Of a DNA stretch of 64,000 nucleotides, positions 1 through 10,112 are shown piece after piece. Positions within the stretch are counted from its first letter, which is position 1; each line of letters opens with the position of its first letter. Below the pieces are notes generated by a model. It ran no database searches, was not told the origin of the DNA, and saw only the letters and a program-made list of their open reading frames with translations. The translations under genes were made by a program, and so were the position numbers. Source of the DNA: Brevundimonas sp. (GTDB lineage: Bacteria > Pseudomonadota > Alphaproteobacteria > Caulobacterales > Caulobacteraceae); contig NZ_JAUYNX010000022.1 in the NCBI RefSeq assembly GCF_030704825.1, forward strand, positions 1-64,000, in the 5' to 3' direction.

Positions 1-303
1 GATGGCCTCGTGTCCGCCCCGCGTCGCAGGCAGCAATGTCTGCGGCGGATGATCCGGCAAGGCTCGAATGTCAGGGCCGCCAGCCGGAGAGCGCGTGGAA
101 AACGACCGCGCGGGGCTGTCTGTCTCGTCGAAACGGTAAAACATTCAAGCACCGGGCGAGGCCCGGCCGCCCCGCACCCTCCCCGCACCGCCGCGAAAGC
201 AGGCGGCCAATGAGTCATGCCCACTGGACAGAACCCGCGACCGGGTGTGTCCTGACGAGTCCGGCTCAAAGAACAACAACAGGCCGGTTTCGAGTGAGGA
301 AAC
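1..303. other. upstream region of the URC operon, no gene supported
   Basis: Open frames cross this stretch on both strands, but none has a recognisable product and all look like GC-driven shadows. The only functional element I can point to is the ribosome binding site GAGGA at 296-300, three bases before the ATG at 304. A short GGGC/GCCC dyad lies near 158-170. The promoter of the URC operon is probably here, but I cannot place it with confidence. Confidence 0.5.
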
Positions 304-1557
304 ATGTCCAATCGTCCGAGCCATATCCGGCTCAACTCCCACCCCGGCGCGGGGACCGTCAGCCGCTTCCCGGTCGAATGGGGCGCGGCCACCGCGAAGG
401 AACGCGGCCCTGTCATCGGCACGGTGAACTCCGGCAGCGACCGCAACGCCATCGGCGCCCACGGCGGCGCCTATTCGGTCTATCGCGCCCTCGCCGTCTC
501 CTCCGGCGCCATGGCCGCCAACAACCGGCCGGACCTGACCAACACCGCGCCGACCACGCCGATGGGCCCGTTCCCGCAGTGGACCGACGCCTCGAAGATC
601 GTCTCCCTCGACCCCTGGGGCGCCCGTGTCGCCGAGGATTTCGCCGACCAGATCGCCGAGGGCGTCGACATCCGCCCCACCATCGCCGTCACCCGCGCCC
701 GCCTGCAGCTGGGCGAGATCGGCGAGGCCATCGCCGCGGGCCGGCTCAAGGCTGACGGCCAGATCGTGCATGAGAGCGGCGACGTCGCCGTCACCAAGGC
801 CGCCATCGATCCCGTCTGGTATCTGCCCGGCATCGCCGAACGCTTCGGCGTCACAGAGACCGCCCTGCGCCGCACCCTGTTCGAACAGACCGGCGGCATG
901 TACGCCGACCTCGTCACCCGGCCCGACATCAAGGTCTTCCTGCCGCCGATCGGGGGCATCACCCTCTACATCTTCGGCGACCCGGCCGCGATCGCCGACC
1001 CGAAGCGCCGCCTGACCTGCCGGGTGCACGACGAGTGCAACGGCTCCGACGTCTTCGGCTCGGACATCTGCACCTGCCGTCCCTATCTGACCCACGGCAT
1101 CGAGGAATGCATCCGCGAGGCCCAGGACGGCGGCGCCGGCCTGATCGCCTATAACCGCAAGGAGGGCCGGGCCCTCGGCGAGGTGACCAAATTCCTCGTC
1201 TACAACGCCCGCAAGCGCCAGCCGGGCGGCGACCAGGCCGCCACCTATTTCGAACGCACCGAATGCGTCGCCGGGGTCCAGGACGCCCGCTTCCAGCAGC
1301 TGATGCCCGACATCCTGCACTGGCTGGGGATCACGAAGATCGACCGCTTCGTCTCCATGTCCAACATGAAGCACGACGCCCTGACCGCCTCGGGCATCGA
1401 GATCGGCGAGCGGGTGCCCATACCCGACTATCTGGTGCCGCCCGACGCCTCGGTGGAGATGGAGGCCAAGAAGGCCGCCGGCTATTTCACCCCCGACGCA
1501 CCGCCGTCGGCCGAGGACCTGACCCGCGTGGTGGGCCGCGACCTTGAGCAGTTCTGA
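304..1557 (+). CDS. urc1: GTP cyclohydrolase II homologue, URC1-type (uracil catabolism)
   Basis: The 417-aa protein carries the zinc-site spacing of GTP cyclohydrolase II: C245, then ten residues, C256, one residue, C258 (C-x10-C-x-C). The downstream active-site region is altered: YNRKEGRALGE stands where RibA proteins have RQEGRGIG. It has a roughly 190-residue N-terminal extension compared with RibA and no DHBP-synthase partner. These are traits of Urc1, first described in the yeast Lachancea kluyveri, which is thought to open the uracil ring at nucleotide level instead of acting in riboflavin synthesis. The next two genes are DUF1688 (Urc4 type) and upp, the recurrent URC set, and this supports the call. 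The start has a GAGGA ribosome binding site. The exact reaction is not settled by sequence. Confidence 0.88.
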   Translation: MSNRPSHIRLNSHPGAGTVSRFPVEWGAATAKERGPVIGTVNSGSDRNAIGAHGGAYSVYRALAVSSGAMAANNRPDLTNTAPTTPMGPFPQWTDASKIVSLDPWGARVAEDFADQIAEGVDIRPTIAVTRARLQLGEIGEAIAAGRLKADGQIVHESGDVAVTKAAIDPVWYLPGIAERFGVTETALRRTLFEQTGGMYADLVTRPDIKVFLPPIGGITLYIFGDPAAIADPKRRLTCRVHDECNGSDVFGSDICTCRPYLTHGIEECIREAQDGGAGLIAYNRKEGRALGEVTKFLVYNARKRQPGGDQAATYFERTECVAGVQDARFQQLMPDILHWLGITKIDRFVSMSNMKHDALTASGIEIGERVPIPDYLVPPDASVEMEAKKAAGYFTPDAPPSAEDLTRVVGRDLEQF

Positions 1558-2785
1558 AACGCAGCAGGCCCACGGCCTGCTCAACGCCGCCGCGGTCCGC
1601 GAACGGGCGCATGAGATGCTGGCCATCGGCGTCGCCGGCGGCCTCGAACACTGGACCGTCGATCTCGACCGCCTGCCGGAGACGGCGCGCTTCGTCGCCG
1701 CCGTGATCCGCGACCAGTATCCCACCCTGGCCGTGCCCTTCCACGCCCGCTGGCGCCATTTCGCCGTCGACGGGGTCGACCTTTGGGGCCCCGCCGCGGA
1801 GGATCGCGACTGGCTCGACCCCGCCTCCCGCGCCCGGGCCGAGTTCGATCTGGCCATCGTCTCCGTCCTGCTCGACGCGGGAGCCGGACCGGACTGGTCC
1901 TACAAGGACCGGCAGACCGGCCGCACCCTGACCCGTTCCGAAGGTCTGGCCATCGCCTCCCTGCGCATGTTCGAGGCCGGCGCCTTCTCCATCACCGAGG
2001 ACGATCCCTGGCGGGTCGACGCCGTGGCCCTGACCTTCCTCACCGCCGCCGATCTGGCGAAGGGCTTCCAGGTCGCCGACAAGAATCCGTTGGTCGGTCT
2101 CGACGGCCGCGCCGCCCTGCTGCGCCGGCTGGGACAGGCCTGCCTCACTCAGCCCGACCTGTTCGCGCTGGAGGACGAGCCCCGGCCCGGCGGCCTGTTC
2201 GACGCCATGGTCGACCGAGCCGACGATCAGGACCGCCTGCCCGCCCCCGTCATCCTCGAGGTCCTGCTCGAGGCCCTCGGCCCCGTCTGGCGCGACCGCC
2301 CGACCCGCGGCGGCGTCGACCTCGGCGACTGCTGGACCCACCCGGCGATGAAGCGCGCCGACGCCACGGACGGCCTCGTGCCGATCCACAAGCTGTCGCA
2401 GTGGCTCAGCTATTCGCTGGTCGAACCCCTGCAAACGGCGGGCGTCGAAGTGACCGATCTCGACGGCCTGACGGGCCTGGCCGAATACCGCAACGGCGGC
2501 CTGTTCATGGATCTCGGCGTCCTGACGCTGAAGGACCCCGCCGACGCCGGAAAGCCGTGGCCCGTCTCCGACCCGCTGGTGGTCGGCTGGCGCGCCATGA
2601 CCGTGGCCCTGCTGGACCGGATCGCGCCCCTGGTCCGCGCCGAGCTGGGCGTCACCGCCGCCGACATGCCGCTGGCCAGCGTGCTGGAGGGCGGCACCTG
2701 GGCCGCCGGCCGCCGCGCCGCCGCCGAACGCAGACCGGGCGGCGGACCGCCCCTGACCATTCTCTCCGACGGGACCGTATTCTGA
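1544..2785 (+). CDS. urc4: DUF1688 protein, URC4-type
   Basis: This 413-aa protein belongs to the DUF1688 family, whose fungal member Urc4 is required for growth on uracil through the URC route; its chemistry is unknown. The family-typical N-terminus ([12 protein letters not shown], then a VDLDRL segment and WRHFAVDG) is reached only if translation begins at the TTG at 1544, since the next in-frame ATG (1616) lies inside it. The TTG start overlaps the end of the upstream gene by 14 bases, which implies translational coupling. The stop overlaps the upp ATG. No transmembrane segment or signal peptide is visible, so it is probably cytosolic. Confidence 0.88.
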   Translation: MSSSETQQAHGLLNAAAVRERAHEMLAIGVAGGLEHWTVDLDRLPETARFVAAVIRDQYPTLAVPFHARWRHFAVDGVDLWGPAAEDRDWLDPASRARAEFDLAIVSVLLDAGAGPDWSYKDRQTGRTLTRSEGLAIASLRMFEAGAFSITEDDPWRVDAVALTFLTAADLAKGFQVADKNPLVGLDGRAALLRRLGQACLTQPDLFALEDEPRPGGLFDAMVDRADDQDRLPAPVILEVLLEALGPVWRDRPTRGGVDLGDCWTHPAMKRADATDGLVPIHKLSQWLSYSLVEPLQTAGVEVTDLDGLTGLAEYRNGGLFMDLGVLTLKDPADAGKPWPVSDPLVVGWRAMTVALLDRIAPLVRAELGVTAADMPLASVLEGGTWAAGRRAAAERRPGGGPPLTILSDGTVF

Positions 2786-3435
2786 TGCCGGCCAGGCCTT
2801 TCAAGATGGACGGCGTCACCGTCGTCACCCACCCGCTGGTCGCTCACAAGCTCAGCATCATGCGGGCGAAGGACACCTCCACCGCCCGCTTCCGCCAGCT
2901 GCTTCGCGAGATCTCGACCCTGCTCTGCTACGAGGTCACCCGCGACCTGCCGCTGGAGGACTATGCCGTCGAAACCCCGGTCGGCCCGACTGTCGGGCGG
3001 CGCATCGCCGGCAAGAAGATGGTCTTCGTCCCCATCCTGCGCGCCGGCCTCGGCCTCGTCGACGGCATGCTGGAGCTGGTGCCGTCCGCCCGCGTCGGCC
3101 ACATCGGCCTGTACCGCGAGCCGGTGACCCTCGACGCGGTCGAATACTATTTCCGCGCGCCCGAGGACGTCGCCGAACGCCTGTGCGTGGTCATCGACCC
3201 CATGCTGGCCACCGGCAACACCGCCGCCGCCGCCATCGAACGGCTGAAAGAGCGCGGCGTGACCAACCTCCGCTTCGTCTGCCTCGTCGCCTCGCCCGAG
3301 GGGCTGGAGCGCCTGCGCGGCTGGCACCCGGACGTCCCCATCTGGACCGCCGCCGTCGACGACCGCCTCAACGACCACGGCTACATCGTTCCGGGCCTGG
3401 GCGACGCCGGGGACCGGCTGTTCGGGACGCGGTAG
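2785..3435 (+). CDS. upp: uracil phosphoribosyltransferase
   Basis: The enzyme converts uracil and PRPP to UMP. The 216-aa protein has the PRPP-binding signature [11 protein letters not shown] at about residues 136-146 and the family motifs VPILRAGLG and [12 protein letters not shown]; its length matches the usual 208-210 aa plus a short N-terminal extension. The ATG overlaps the preceding stop codon (TGATG). As the third gene of the URC set it would feed UMP to the Urc1/Urc4 steps as well as serve salvage (Urc6 in yeast). It converges on the M1/ABC gene with only three bases between the two stops, and no terminator hairpin fits in that gap. Confidence 0.93.
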   Translation: MPARPFKMDGVTVVTHPLVAHKLSIMRAKDTSTARFRQLLREISTLLCYEVTRDLPLEDYAVETPVGPTVGRRIAGKKMVFVPILRAGLGLVDGMLELVPSARVGHIGLYREPVTLDAVEYYFRAPEDVAERLCVVIDPMLATGNTAAAAIERLKERGVTNLRFVCLVASPEGLERLRGWHPDVPIWTAAVDDRLNDHGYIVPGLGDAGDRLFGTR

Positions 3436-3438
3436 GCC

Positions 3439-6400
3439 TCAGCCCACCGGCCGCACATTGTCGTCCGAGTTGCGGTCGATCCATTTGTTGTACGGATCGA
3501 CCCCGGCGAATTCCGGCTCCCGCGTGGTGATGAAGCGCAGGGTCTGCACCCCTGAGCGGATCGGCCGCCGCTCCAGCAGGACCACGTCGTCCTCGTCGAA
3601 GGCGCCCTTGCCCGGCTCGGCGGCGAAGACGCCGACGTCGAAGACCTCGTTCAGCGGCGCCGCGGTCTCGACCCCCTCGCCGTCCGCATACAGTTTGCGG
3701 GCGTCGACCGTGACCGTCACGTCCCAGCGGCCGTCGGCCCGACGCGCGGCCGTCACCCCGGTGGTCTTGACGTCGTACAGGGTGATCTTCTCGAACAGGT
3801 CGGTGATCAGCGCCTGCTTGTCGGCCGGAGCCTCGGCCCGGATCGCCGCGATCAGGTCCAGCGAGCGTGGATAGGGGGCGCCCTTGAAGGCATACTGCGC
3901 CAGCACCCGCCGCAGGGCGCGGTTGACCGCGTCCTCGCCGATCTGGTCGCGCAGCAGATACATGACCAGCCCGCCCTTCTGGTAGTGGATGTAGCCCTGG
4001 TTCTCGACCCGCATGAGCGGGAGCTCCTCCAGCCGCTCGGTCCCGCGGGCGCGCAGATAGCGGTCCAGCTCCAGCTTCAGGAAGCGCCGGATCTGGTCCC
4101 TGCCGTACATCTTCTCCATGACCATCAGGGCCGAGTACTGGGCGAGGGTCTCTGACAGGGCGGTCATGCCCTGCTGGTTCGAGCCGACCACCTGGTGGGC
4201 CCACCACTGGTGCCCGAACTCGTGGGCGCCGATGTAGGTGACGTAGTCGATCCTGGCCGGATCGCTGAGGTCGGCGATGAAGCCGAGCCCTTCCGACCAG
4301 GCGAAGGTGTTCGGATAGGACTGGGCGTAGCTCCCGTAGGGGAACTCCACGATCCGGGCCTGCCGGAACTGGTACGGGCTGAAATTGGTCTGGAAATAGT
4401 CCAGCGATGCTTCCAGGCCGTCCAGCATCCGCGGCACGTTCCGGGCGTGGGCCGGGTCGTGGAAGACCACCATCTCCACGCCGTTGTGGAGCCGCGCCGT
4501 CCGCTCATAGCGGGCCGATTGAACCGAAAAGAAATTCAGCACCGGCGACTCGGTGACGAACCGGCTGGTGCGGCGATCGCCGGCCACCACGTCGGAGACC
4601 ATCTGTCCCGGCGCGACCACGGTCTGGTCGGCCTCGGTGGTCACGGTGATGTCGGCCGTGACCCAGTCGGCCCCGATATAGTTGCGGGCGCGGGCGGATT
4701 CGTCCTCCAGCCTGGCCGGACGCAGCTCGGCCGGCAGGCCCAGCTTGCGCCGCTTGCTGCGATCGGTCAGCAGCCCCTGACGATCCATGCCGATCCTCGG
4801 GGCGAACTCGAAATTGTTCACGAAGCTGCCGTTGTCGACCAGTCGGGTGGTGTTGCCGCTGGCCTTGAAGCCACGTTGCTCCAGCACCGTCTCGAAGGTC
4901 ACGTTGCGCCGCTCGCCCGGCTGCATCGGCGCGGCGAAGCGGTAGATGCGGTACTCGAAATCCTCCCACTCGCGGGCGATGCTCGCGCCCTCGACGGTCA
5001 GGCGGACCATCTCCAGATCGTCCCCCCAGCGCAGATGGACCTCGGGCAGCGGCGCGCCGGTGTTGTTGACGAGGACATAGGAGCCCCGCGTGGTCAGCTT
5101 CGGTTGACGCGGGCGCAGATCCATGACCAGCCGCACGTCCGCCACCGAGGGCTGGGGCGTGATCTCGTAGCGCAGCAGCGCCTTCTCATAGGCCGCCTGC
5201 TCCTTCTCCTGCGCCTCCTGCGTCCGGTATTCGTTCCAGACGTTGGTGTTCATGTAGATGAAGACGCCCAGGCCGACGAAGGCCGCCAGGGCCGCGCCGC
5301 CGATCAGGCCCGCGGGGCCCGCGAGGCGATGCGGCAACCGCTTCAGACGCGGCCACAGACGCTGCTCCGTCCCCCGCCGCCACAGGCCGTAGGCCAGCAC
5401 CAGCAGGATCACCGCGAAGGCGGTCCAGTAGCCATCGAACCACGCCGCGAAGCCGGCGAAGTCGCCCCGACCGTTCATGTCCGACAGCGGCATGCCTACG
5501 CCGCCGCTGTACTGGTACAGCGGGTGGTCGAGGCCAAGGTTGTTCATGACGATCGTCGAGATCACATAGACGACCATGATCGCCCAGCCGACGAACTTGT
5601 TGGGCGACAGGGCCTGGATGAAGATCGCGAGCACGGCCAGCTGGAGGAAGCCCAGCGACTGGGGGATCACGTACCAGACGAGGTATTTTCCCAGTTCATA
5701 GTCGGTGTGTCCCTTGATCGTCTGGGTCACCACGCCCGCCAGGACGCCGATCAGCAGGGTCGAGATAAGAACCAGCGCCAGCGCCAGGGTCTTGGGGACC
5801 AGAAAGGTCCAGTCCGGCGTGGACGAGGCGTCGACGATCTCGTGCATCTTGCGGTCGCGATCGCGCCAGACCAGTTCGCCCGAGTAATAGATGGCGATCA
5901 CCATCGAGATCAGGCCGAAGGTGCCCGTCAGGCCGGTGATCACCACCCGTGTCACGAGCAGGATCGGCGCGCCGTAGATTTCGCCGGTGAAGAGCAGGAA
6001 GGAGACGGCGAAGGCCATGGCCAGCAGCACCAGCACCACATAGGCCGGGCTCTTGAACACGAGCGCGGTCTCGAACAGGGCCCGGGACCACAGCTGGGTC
6101 AGGCCACTGCTGAAGCCGTAGCCGGGCTTCGGCAGGGCTCCGACGGGCGTGACGATCATGTCCTTTTCGACCAGAGCCTTGAGGCGCTCCTGCTTCTTCA
6201 GCTTGGCTCCGCGCGGCGACGGCCGGTACAACAGATAGGCCGAGGCCAGCAGCAGGGCGCCGACGGCGGTCCAGATCACCCGGTTCCACAACAAGACGTC
6301 GACCAGGGGCGCGTTGAGCGTGTTCCGCTCGGCGCCGGTCCAGTATTTGGTGACGAGGCGGTAGGCGCCCGCGCCGAACGGTTCGGCCCAGGCCATGGCT

Positions 6401-7008
6401 GTCTCGAACTCCGGACGCGATCCCAGCACTCCGTCCGCGGCCAGATAGAGGATCAACACCCCGACCACGCCGATGTACGTCGCCATCATCGACCGGGTGA
6501 CGGTGGCCAGCATGAAGAACAGGGCCGAGGTCAGGAACAGGCCGCTCAGGCCGAACACGCCATAGGCGTAGGCGTAGTCGCCGAGCCGCAGCGGCCCGAG
6601 CGTCTCGGGATCGACCCAGGGCATGAAGGTGCCCAGCAGGGTGCCGAGGGCGATGCTGAGGTAACAGAGGGCCACGGCCGCGAAGGCGCCGAAGAACCGG
6701 CCGTACAGATAGGCGCCCTTGGTGATCCGGGTGGACAGGATCATCGGCCCGAAGCCGGTCTGTGTGTCCCGAGCCACGACGTTCGCCACGATCGCGGTCG
6801 TCGCCAGCATGAAGAAGACGTTGAAGACGATGTGCGCGCTGGTCAGGGCGAAGGGGGCGTTCTTGTTGACAATCCCCCCGGAGCCGATCTGCACGTTCGG
6901 ACTGGCGACCGCGCCGAAAGCCAGCAGGCCGAAGACGATGGCGATGACCCAGAAGGCCGGCTGGCGCAGCTGGTAGCGGAATTCGAAACTGGCGATCTTG
7001 GCGAACAT
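3439..7008 (-). CDS. ABC-2 permease fused to M1-family aminopeptidase domain
   Basis: This 1189-aa protein joins two modules. Roughly the first 570 residues hold two blocks of hydrophobic helices typical of ABC-2 export permeases (for example QPAFWVIAIVFGLLAFG near the N-terminus). The rest is a periplasmic or extracytoplasmic M1 metallopeptidase-like domain with the zinc motif HEFGHQWW (H929, E930, H933) and a downstream ALSE glutamate ligand. The ATG at 7008 is preceded by GAGGGA; the longer open frame runs back into the ATPase gene and is not needed. It lies ten bases downstream of its ATPase partner. Similar permease-peptidase fusions occur in other proteobacteria. The substrate is unknown; peptide export with trimming, or envelope-linked peptide processing, are both possible. 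Confidence 0.87.
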   Translation of the reverse strand: MFAKIASFEFRYQLRQPAFWVIAIVFGLLAFGAVASPNVQIGSGGIVNKNAPFALTSAHIVFNVFFMLATTAIVANVVARDTQTGFGPMILSTRITKGAYLYGRFFGAFAAVALCYLSIALGTLLGTFMPWVDPETLGPLRLGDYAYAYGVFGLSGLFLTSALFFMLATVTRSMMATYIGVVGVLILYLAADGVLGSRPEFETAMAWAEPFGAGAYRLVTKYWTGAERNTLNAPLVDVLLWNRVIWTAVGALLLASAYLLYRPSPRGAKLKKQERLKALVEKDMIVTPVGALPKPGYGFSSGLTQLWSRALFETALVFKSPAYVVLVLLAMAFAVSFLLFTGEIYGAPILLVTRVVITGLTGTFGLISMVIAIYYSGELVWRDRDRKMHEIVDASSTPDWTFLVPKTLALALVLISTLLIGVLAGVVTQTIKGHTDYELGKYLVWYVIPQSLGFLQLAVLAIFIQALSPNKFVGWAIMVVYVISTIVMNNLGLDHPLYQYSGGVGMPLSDMNGRGDFAGFAAWFDGYWTAFAVILLVLAYGLWRRGTEQRLWPRLKRLPHRLAGPAGLIGGAALAAFVGLGVFIYMNTNVWNEYRTQEAQEKEQAAYEKALLRYEITPQPSVADVRLVMDLRPRQPKLTTRGSYVLVNNTGAPLPEVHLRWGDDLEMVRLTVEGASIAREWEDFEYRIYRFAAPMQPGERRNVTFETVLEQRGFKASGNTTRLVDNGSFVNNFEFAPRIGMDRQGLLTDRSKRRKLGLPAELRPARLEDESARARNYIGADWVTADITVTTEADQTVVAPGQMVSDVVAGDRRTSRFVTESPVLNFFSVQSARYERTARLHNGVEMVVFHDPAHARNVPRMLDGLEASLDYFQTNFSPYQFRQARIVEFPYGSYAQSYPNTFAWSEGLGFIADLSDPARIDYVTYIGAHEFGHQWWAHQVVGSNQQGMTALSETLAQYSALMVMEKMYGRDQIRRFLKLELDRYLRARGTERLEELPLMRVENQGYIHYQKGGLVMYLLRDQIGEDAVNRALRRVLAQYAFKGAPYPRSLDLIAAIRAEAPADKQALITDLFEKITLYDVKTTGVTAARRADGRWDVTVTVDARKLYADGEGVETAAPLNEVFDVGVFAAEPGKGAFDEDDVVLLERRPIRSGVQTLRFITTREPEFAGVDPYNKWIDRNSDDNVRPVG

Positions 7009-7018
7009 GATCCGTCCC

Positions 7019-7897
7019 TCAGGCCGCGCGGCGCGAGGCGTTGACGGTGGCCAGATAGACATCCTCCAGCCCGCCCGGCGCACGCTCGAAGCCGTCGCCC
7101 GGATTGGTGTCGGACAGGACGTGGATCACGGTGCGACCCGCGAACAGCCGGGTCGAGATGACGTTGCGGCTGGCCTGTTGGGCCGCCAGATCGGCCTTGT
7201 CGATGGTCTTGCGCCAGACCCTGCCCTCGAGCGCGTGGGTCAGTTCGACGGGCGATCCCTCCAGCTGGATCTTGCCGCCCGCCAGCACGGCCATGCGCGG
7301 ACACAGGTCGGTGACGTCCTCGACGATGTGTGTCGACAGGATGACGACGACGTTCTCGCCCACCTCGGCCAGCAGGTTCAGGAAGCGGTTGCGCTCCTCG
7401 GGATCCAGCCCGGCGGTCGGCTCGTCGACGATGATCAGCTGGGGGTTGCCGATCAGGGCCTGGGCGATGCCGAAGCGCTGGCGCATGCCGCCCGAGAAGC
7501 CGGCCAGGGCCTTGCCGCGCACCGGCCAGAGATTGACCTGGTGCAGCAGGGCCTCGACCGTCGCCTTGCGGTCCTTGCCGTTGGAGATGCCCTTCAGCAC
7601 CGCCATGTGATCCAGCATGTCGTAGGCCGAGACGCGCGGATAGACGCCGAAATCCTGGGGCAGATAGCCCAGCACGCGGCGCAGCTTTTCCGGGTCCTTG
7701 ATCACGTCGATGTCGCCGAAGCGGATCGAGCCGGAGGTCGGGGTCTGCAGGGTGGCGATCGAGCGCATCAGCGTCGACTTGCCCGCGCCGTTGGGACCCA
7801 GCAGGCCGAACATCCCCTTGGGAATGGCCAGGCTGACATCGTCCAGCGCCCGCGTGCCGTTGCCGTAGACATGGGTCAGGTTTTCGATCGTCAGCAT
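7019..7897 (-). CDS. ABC transporter ATP-binding protein
   Basis: The 292-aa ATPase has Walker A GPNGAGKST (residues 34-42), a Q-loop at Q81, signature SGGMRQR (135-141), Walker B LIIVDE (154-159) and the D-loop AGLD. It is the CcmA/NatA type that drives ABC-2 permeases, and the permease-M1 fusion follows after ten bases. I chose the ATG at 7897 over the one at 7930 because a GGAGGGG ribosome binding site sits just upstream of it. A conserved 20-bp motif shared with three other hydrolase genes lies about 50 bases before the start. Confidence 0.92.
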   Translation of the reverse strand: MLTIENLTHVYGNGTRALDDVSLAIPKGMFGLLGPNGAGKSTLMRSIATLQTPTSGSIRFGDIDVIKDPEKLRRVLGYLPQDFGVYPRVSAYDMLDHMAVLKGISNGKDRKATVEALLHQVNLWPVRGKALAGFSGGMRQRFGIAQALIGNPQLIIVDEPTAGLDPEERNRFLNLLAEVGENVVVILSTHIVEDVTDLCPRMAVLAGGKIQLEGSPVELTHALEGRVWRKTIDKADLAAQQASRNVISTRLFAGRTVIHVLSDTNPGDGFERAPGGLEDVYLATVNASRRAA

Positions 7898-7945
7898 GGG
7901 CCCCTCCATAAAGTAAAGGAACCTTGTCATCCTCCCGGATGGCGC

Positions 7946-7965
7946 GCAAGTTACGGTTCGTTCAG
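7946..7965 (-). promoter_or_regulatory. copy 1 of the 20-bp CTGAAC...ACTTGC motif
   Basis: The plus strand reads GCAAGTTACGGTTCGTTCAG; the gene-sense reading is its complement. It lies about 50 bases upstream of the ABC ATPase ATG and overlaps the malate synthase stop codon by a few bases. Near-identical copies stand before phoD and two DUF885 genes. Function is inferred as promoter or operator. Confidence 0.6.
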
Positions 7966-10094
7966 GTTGGAGCGTCCGTTCGTGGCCGGTCCCGTTCCTT
8001 CACCCGTCGCCTGAAGGCGTGCAAGAGCGGTTCGGTGTAGCCGTTCGGCTGAGCCACGCCGTCGAACACCAGGGCGCGCGCGGCCTGGAAGGCCAGGCTG
8101 CCGGCGGGATTCGCGGCCATGGGCCGATAGAGCGGATCCGCGGCGTTCTGGACGTCGACCTTCGCCGCCATCCGCAGCAGCGCCGCATCCGCCTGTGCGG
8201 CGCTGCAGACGCCGTGCAGCAGCCAGTTGGCCATATGCTGGGACGAGATGCGCAGGGTGGCGCGGTCCTCCATCAGGCCCACGTCGTGGATGTCCGGCAC
8301 CTTGGAGCAGCCCACGCCCTGGTCGATCCAGCGCACGACATAGCCGAGCAGGCCCTGGGCGTTGTTGTCCAGCTCCTCCGCGACCTCGCCCTCCGACCAG
8401 TTCACGCCGCCGGCCAGCGGCGGGGTCAGGAGATCATCCAGTCCGGGCGTCGGCCGCGCCGCGATCGCGCCGCGCAGGGCGAAGACGTCGGTCTGGTGAT
8501 AGTGCAGCGCATGCAGGGTCGCCGCCGTCGGGCTGGGGACCCAGGCGGTGTTGGCCCCGGTCGTCGGATGGGCCGCCTTCTGCGCCAGCATCTCGGCCAT
8601 GCGGTCGGGCGCGGCCCACATACCCTTGCCGATCTGTGCCTTGCCGGACAGGCCGCAGGCCAGGCCGATGGCGACATTGCGGGCCTCATAGGCGGCGATC
8701 CAGGCGGACGTCTTCATGTCGCCCTTGCGCACCACCGGACCGGCCTGCATCGCCGTGTGGATCTCGTCGCCGGTGCGGTCGAGGAAGCCGGTGTTGATGA
8801 AGACGATCCGGTCCTTCACCGCATGGATGCAGGCCGCCAGATTGGCCGAGGTGCGGCGCTCCTCGTCCATCACCCCGACCTTGACCGTGTGCCGCGCCAG
8901 ACCCAGCAGGTCCTCGACCGCGTCGAACAGGGCGTCGGTGAAGGCGCACTCCTCGGGCCCATGCATCTTGGGTTTGACGATGTAGATCGAGCCGGCCCGG
9001 CTGTTGCGGAACCGCCCCCGCCCCTTCAGGTCATGCATCGCGACCAGGGAGGTGACGATGGCGTCCAGCATCCCCTCGGGCGCATCCGAGCCGTCCGGCA
9101 ACCGGACGGCGGGCGTAGTCATCAGGTGGCCCACGTTGCGCACGAACAGCAACGACCGGCCCGGCAGGGTCACGGTCGATCCGTCGGGCGCGGTGAACTC
9201 ACGGTCGGGCGCGAGGGACCGCGTCATCGATTTCCCGCCCTTGTCGAACGTGTCGCTGAGATCGCCCTTCATCAGGCCCAGCCAGTTGCGGTAGGCGGCC
9301 GTCTTGTCGGCGGCGTCCACGGCCGCGACCGAGTCCTCCAGATCGACGATGGTGCTGAGGGCCGATTCCAGCACGACGTCGGAAATCCCGGCGGGGTCGG
9401 ACGCGCCGATCGGATGGTCCGTATCGAAAACGACTTCGATGTGCAGGCCATTGTGCCGGAACAGCCGCGATCGTCCGCCCTGGCCGACATACTGACCGGG
9501 GTCGCGGATCGCGATGCCCCGGTGCGGATCCGTCAGATCGGCCCATGACCCTTCGGCGAGCGGGACGGCCTCGTCGAGGAAGGCCTTGGCGCGCGCCACC
9601 ACCCGTGACCCACGCGCGGGGTCATACGGTCCCGGCGGCGGCAGGTCGCCCAGCGCATCGGTGCCGTACAGGGCATCGTACAGGCTGCCCCAGCGTGCGT
9701 TGGCGGCGTTGAGCACGAAGCGGGCGTTGAGGCTCGGCACGACCAGCTGGGGCCCGGCCAGGGTCGCGACCTCGGCGTCGACGTCGCGCGTGCCGATGGC
9801 GAAGGGCGCGGGCTCGTCCGCCAGATAGCCGATCTCGCGCAGGAAGGCGGTCGCGGCGGGAACGTCATACGGTTGACCGCGATGCTGCGCATGCCAGGCG
9901 TCGATCCGCGCCTGAAGATCGTCGCGGACGGCCAACAGCCGACGGTTCGCGGGCGTGAAGCGGGTGAAGATGTCCGCCACCCCGGTCCAGAAGACCCCGG
10001 CGTCCAGCCCCAGCCCGGGCAGGACTTCGCTCTCGAGGAAGGCCGCCAGGGCGGATGAAACCGTCAGCGTTGAACGAAGAACGGCGTCGGACAT
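7962..10094 (-). CDS. glcB: malate synthase G
   Basis: It condenses glyoxylate with acetyl-CoA to malate, closing the glyoxylate shunt. The 710-aa length fits the G isoform (about 720 aa), not the shorter A isoform. Family sequences are plain throughout: FLRNSRAGS-like [33 protein letters not shown] with the acidic metal ligands, [11 protein letters not shown] and the C-terminal [23 protein letters not shown] stretch. The start ATG has GGAG about ten bases upstream. No isocitrate lyase is in the window. A perfect inverted repeat TTGC-ATC-GCAA lies about 20 bases upstream of the ATG and could be an operator. Confidence 0.96.
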   Translation of the reverse strand: MSDAVLRSTLTVSSALAAFLESEVLPGLGLDAGVFWTGVADIFTRFTPANRRLLAVRDDLQARIDAWHAQHRGQPYDVPAATAFLREIGYLADEPAPFAIGTRDVDAEVATLAGPQLVVPSLNARFVLNAANARWGSLYDALYGTDALGDLPPPGPYDPARGSRVVARAKAFLDEAVPLAEGSWADLTDPHRGIAIRDPGQYVGQGGRSRLFRHNGLHIEVVFDTDHPIGASDPAGISDVVLESALSTIVDLEDSVAAVDAADKTAAYRNWLGLMKGDLSDTFDKGGKSMTRSLAPDREFTAPDGSTVTLPGRSLLFVRNVGHLMTTPAVRLPDGSDAPEGMLDAIVTSLVAMHDLKGRGRFRNSRAGSIYIVKPKMHGPEECAFTDALFDAVEDLLGLARHTVKVGVMDEERRTSANLAACIHAVKDRIVFINTGFLDRTGDEIHTAMQAGPVVRKGDMKTSAWIAAYEARNVAIGLACGLSGKAQIGKGMWAAPDRMAEMLAQKAAHPTTGANTAWVPSPTAATLHALHYHQTDVFALRGAIAARPTPGLDDLLTPPLAGGVNWSEGEVAEELDNNAQGLLGYVVRWIDQGVGCSKVPDIHDVGLMEDRATLRISSQHMANWLLHGVCSAAQADAALLRMAAKVDVQNAADPLYRPMAANPAGSLAFQAARALVFDGVAQPNGYTEPLLHAFRRRVKERDRPRTDAPT

Positions 10095-10112
10095 GGGGCG
10101 GGCTCCGGGCTA

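Noticed and set aside
145-1857. 570-aa open frame on the minus strand over the URC genes
   Set aside because: It mirrors the third-position GC of the real genes on the plus strand, has no recognisable domain and is low in complexity.
4195-7044. 949-aa plus-strand frame opposite the ABC-M1 fusion
   Set aside because: Composition is glycine, histidine, arginine and aspartate-rich, typical of antisense to a real GC-rich gene; no homology visible.
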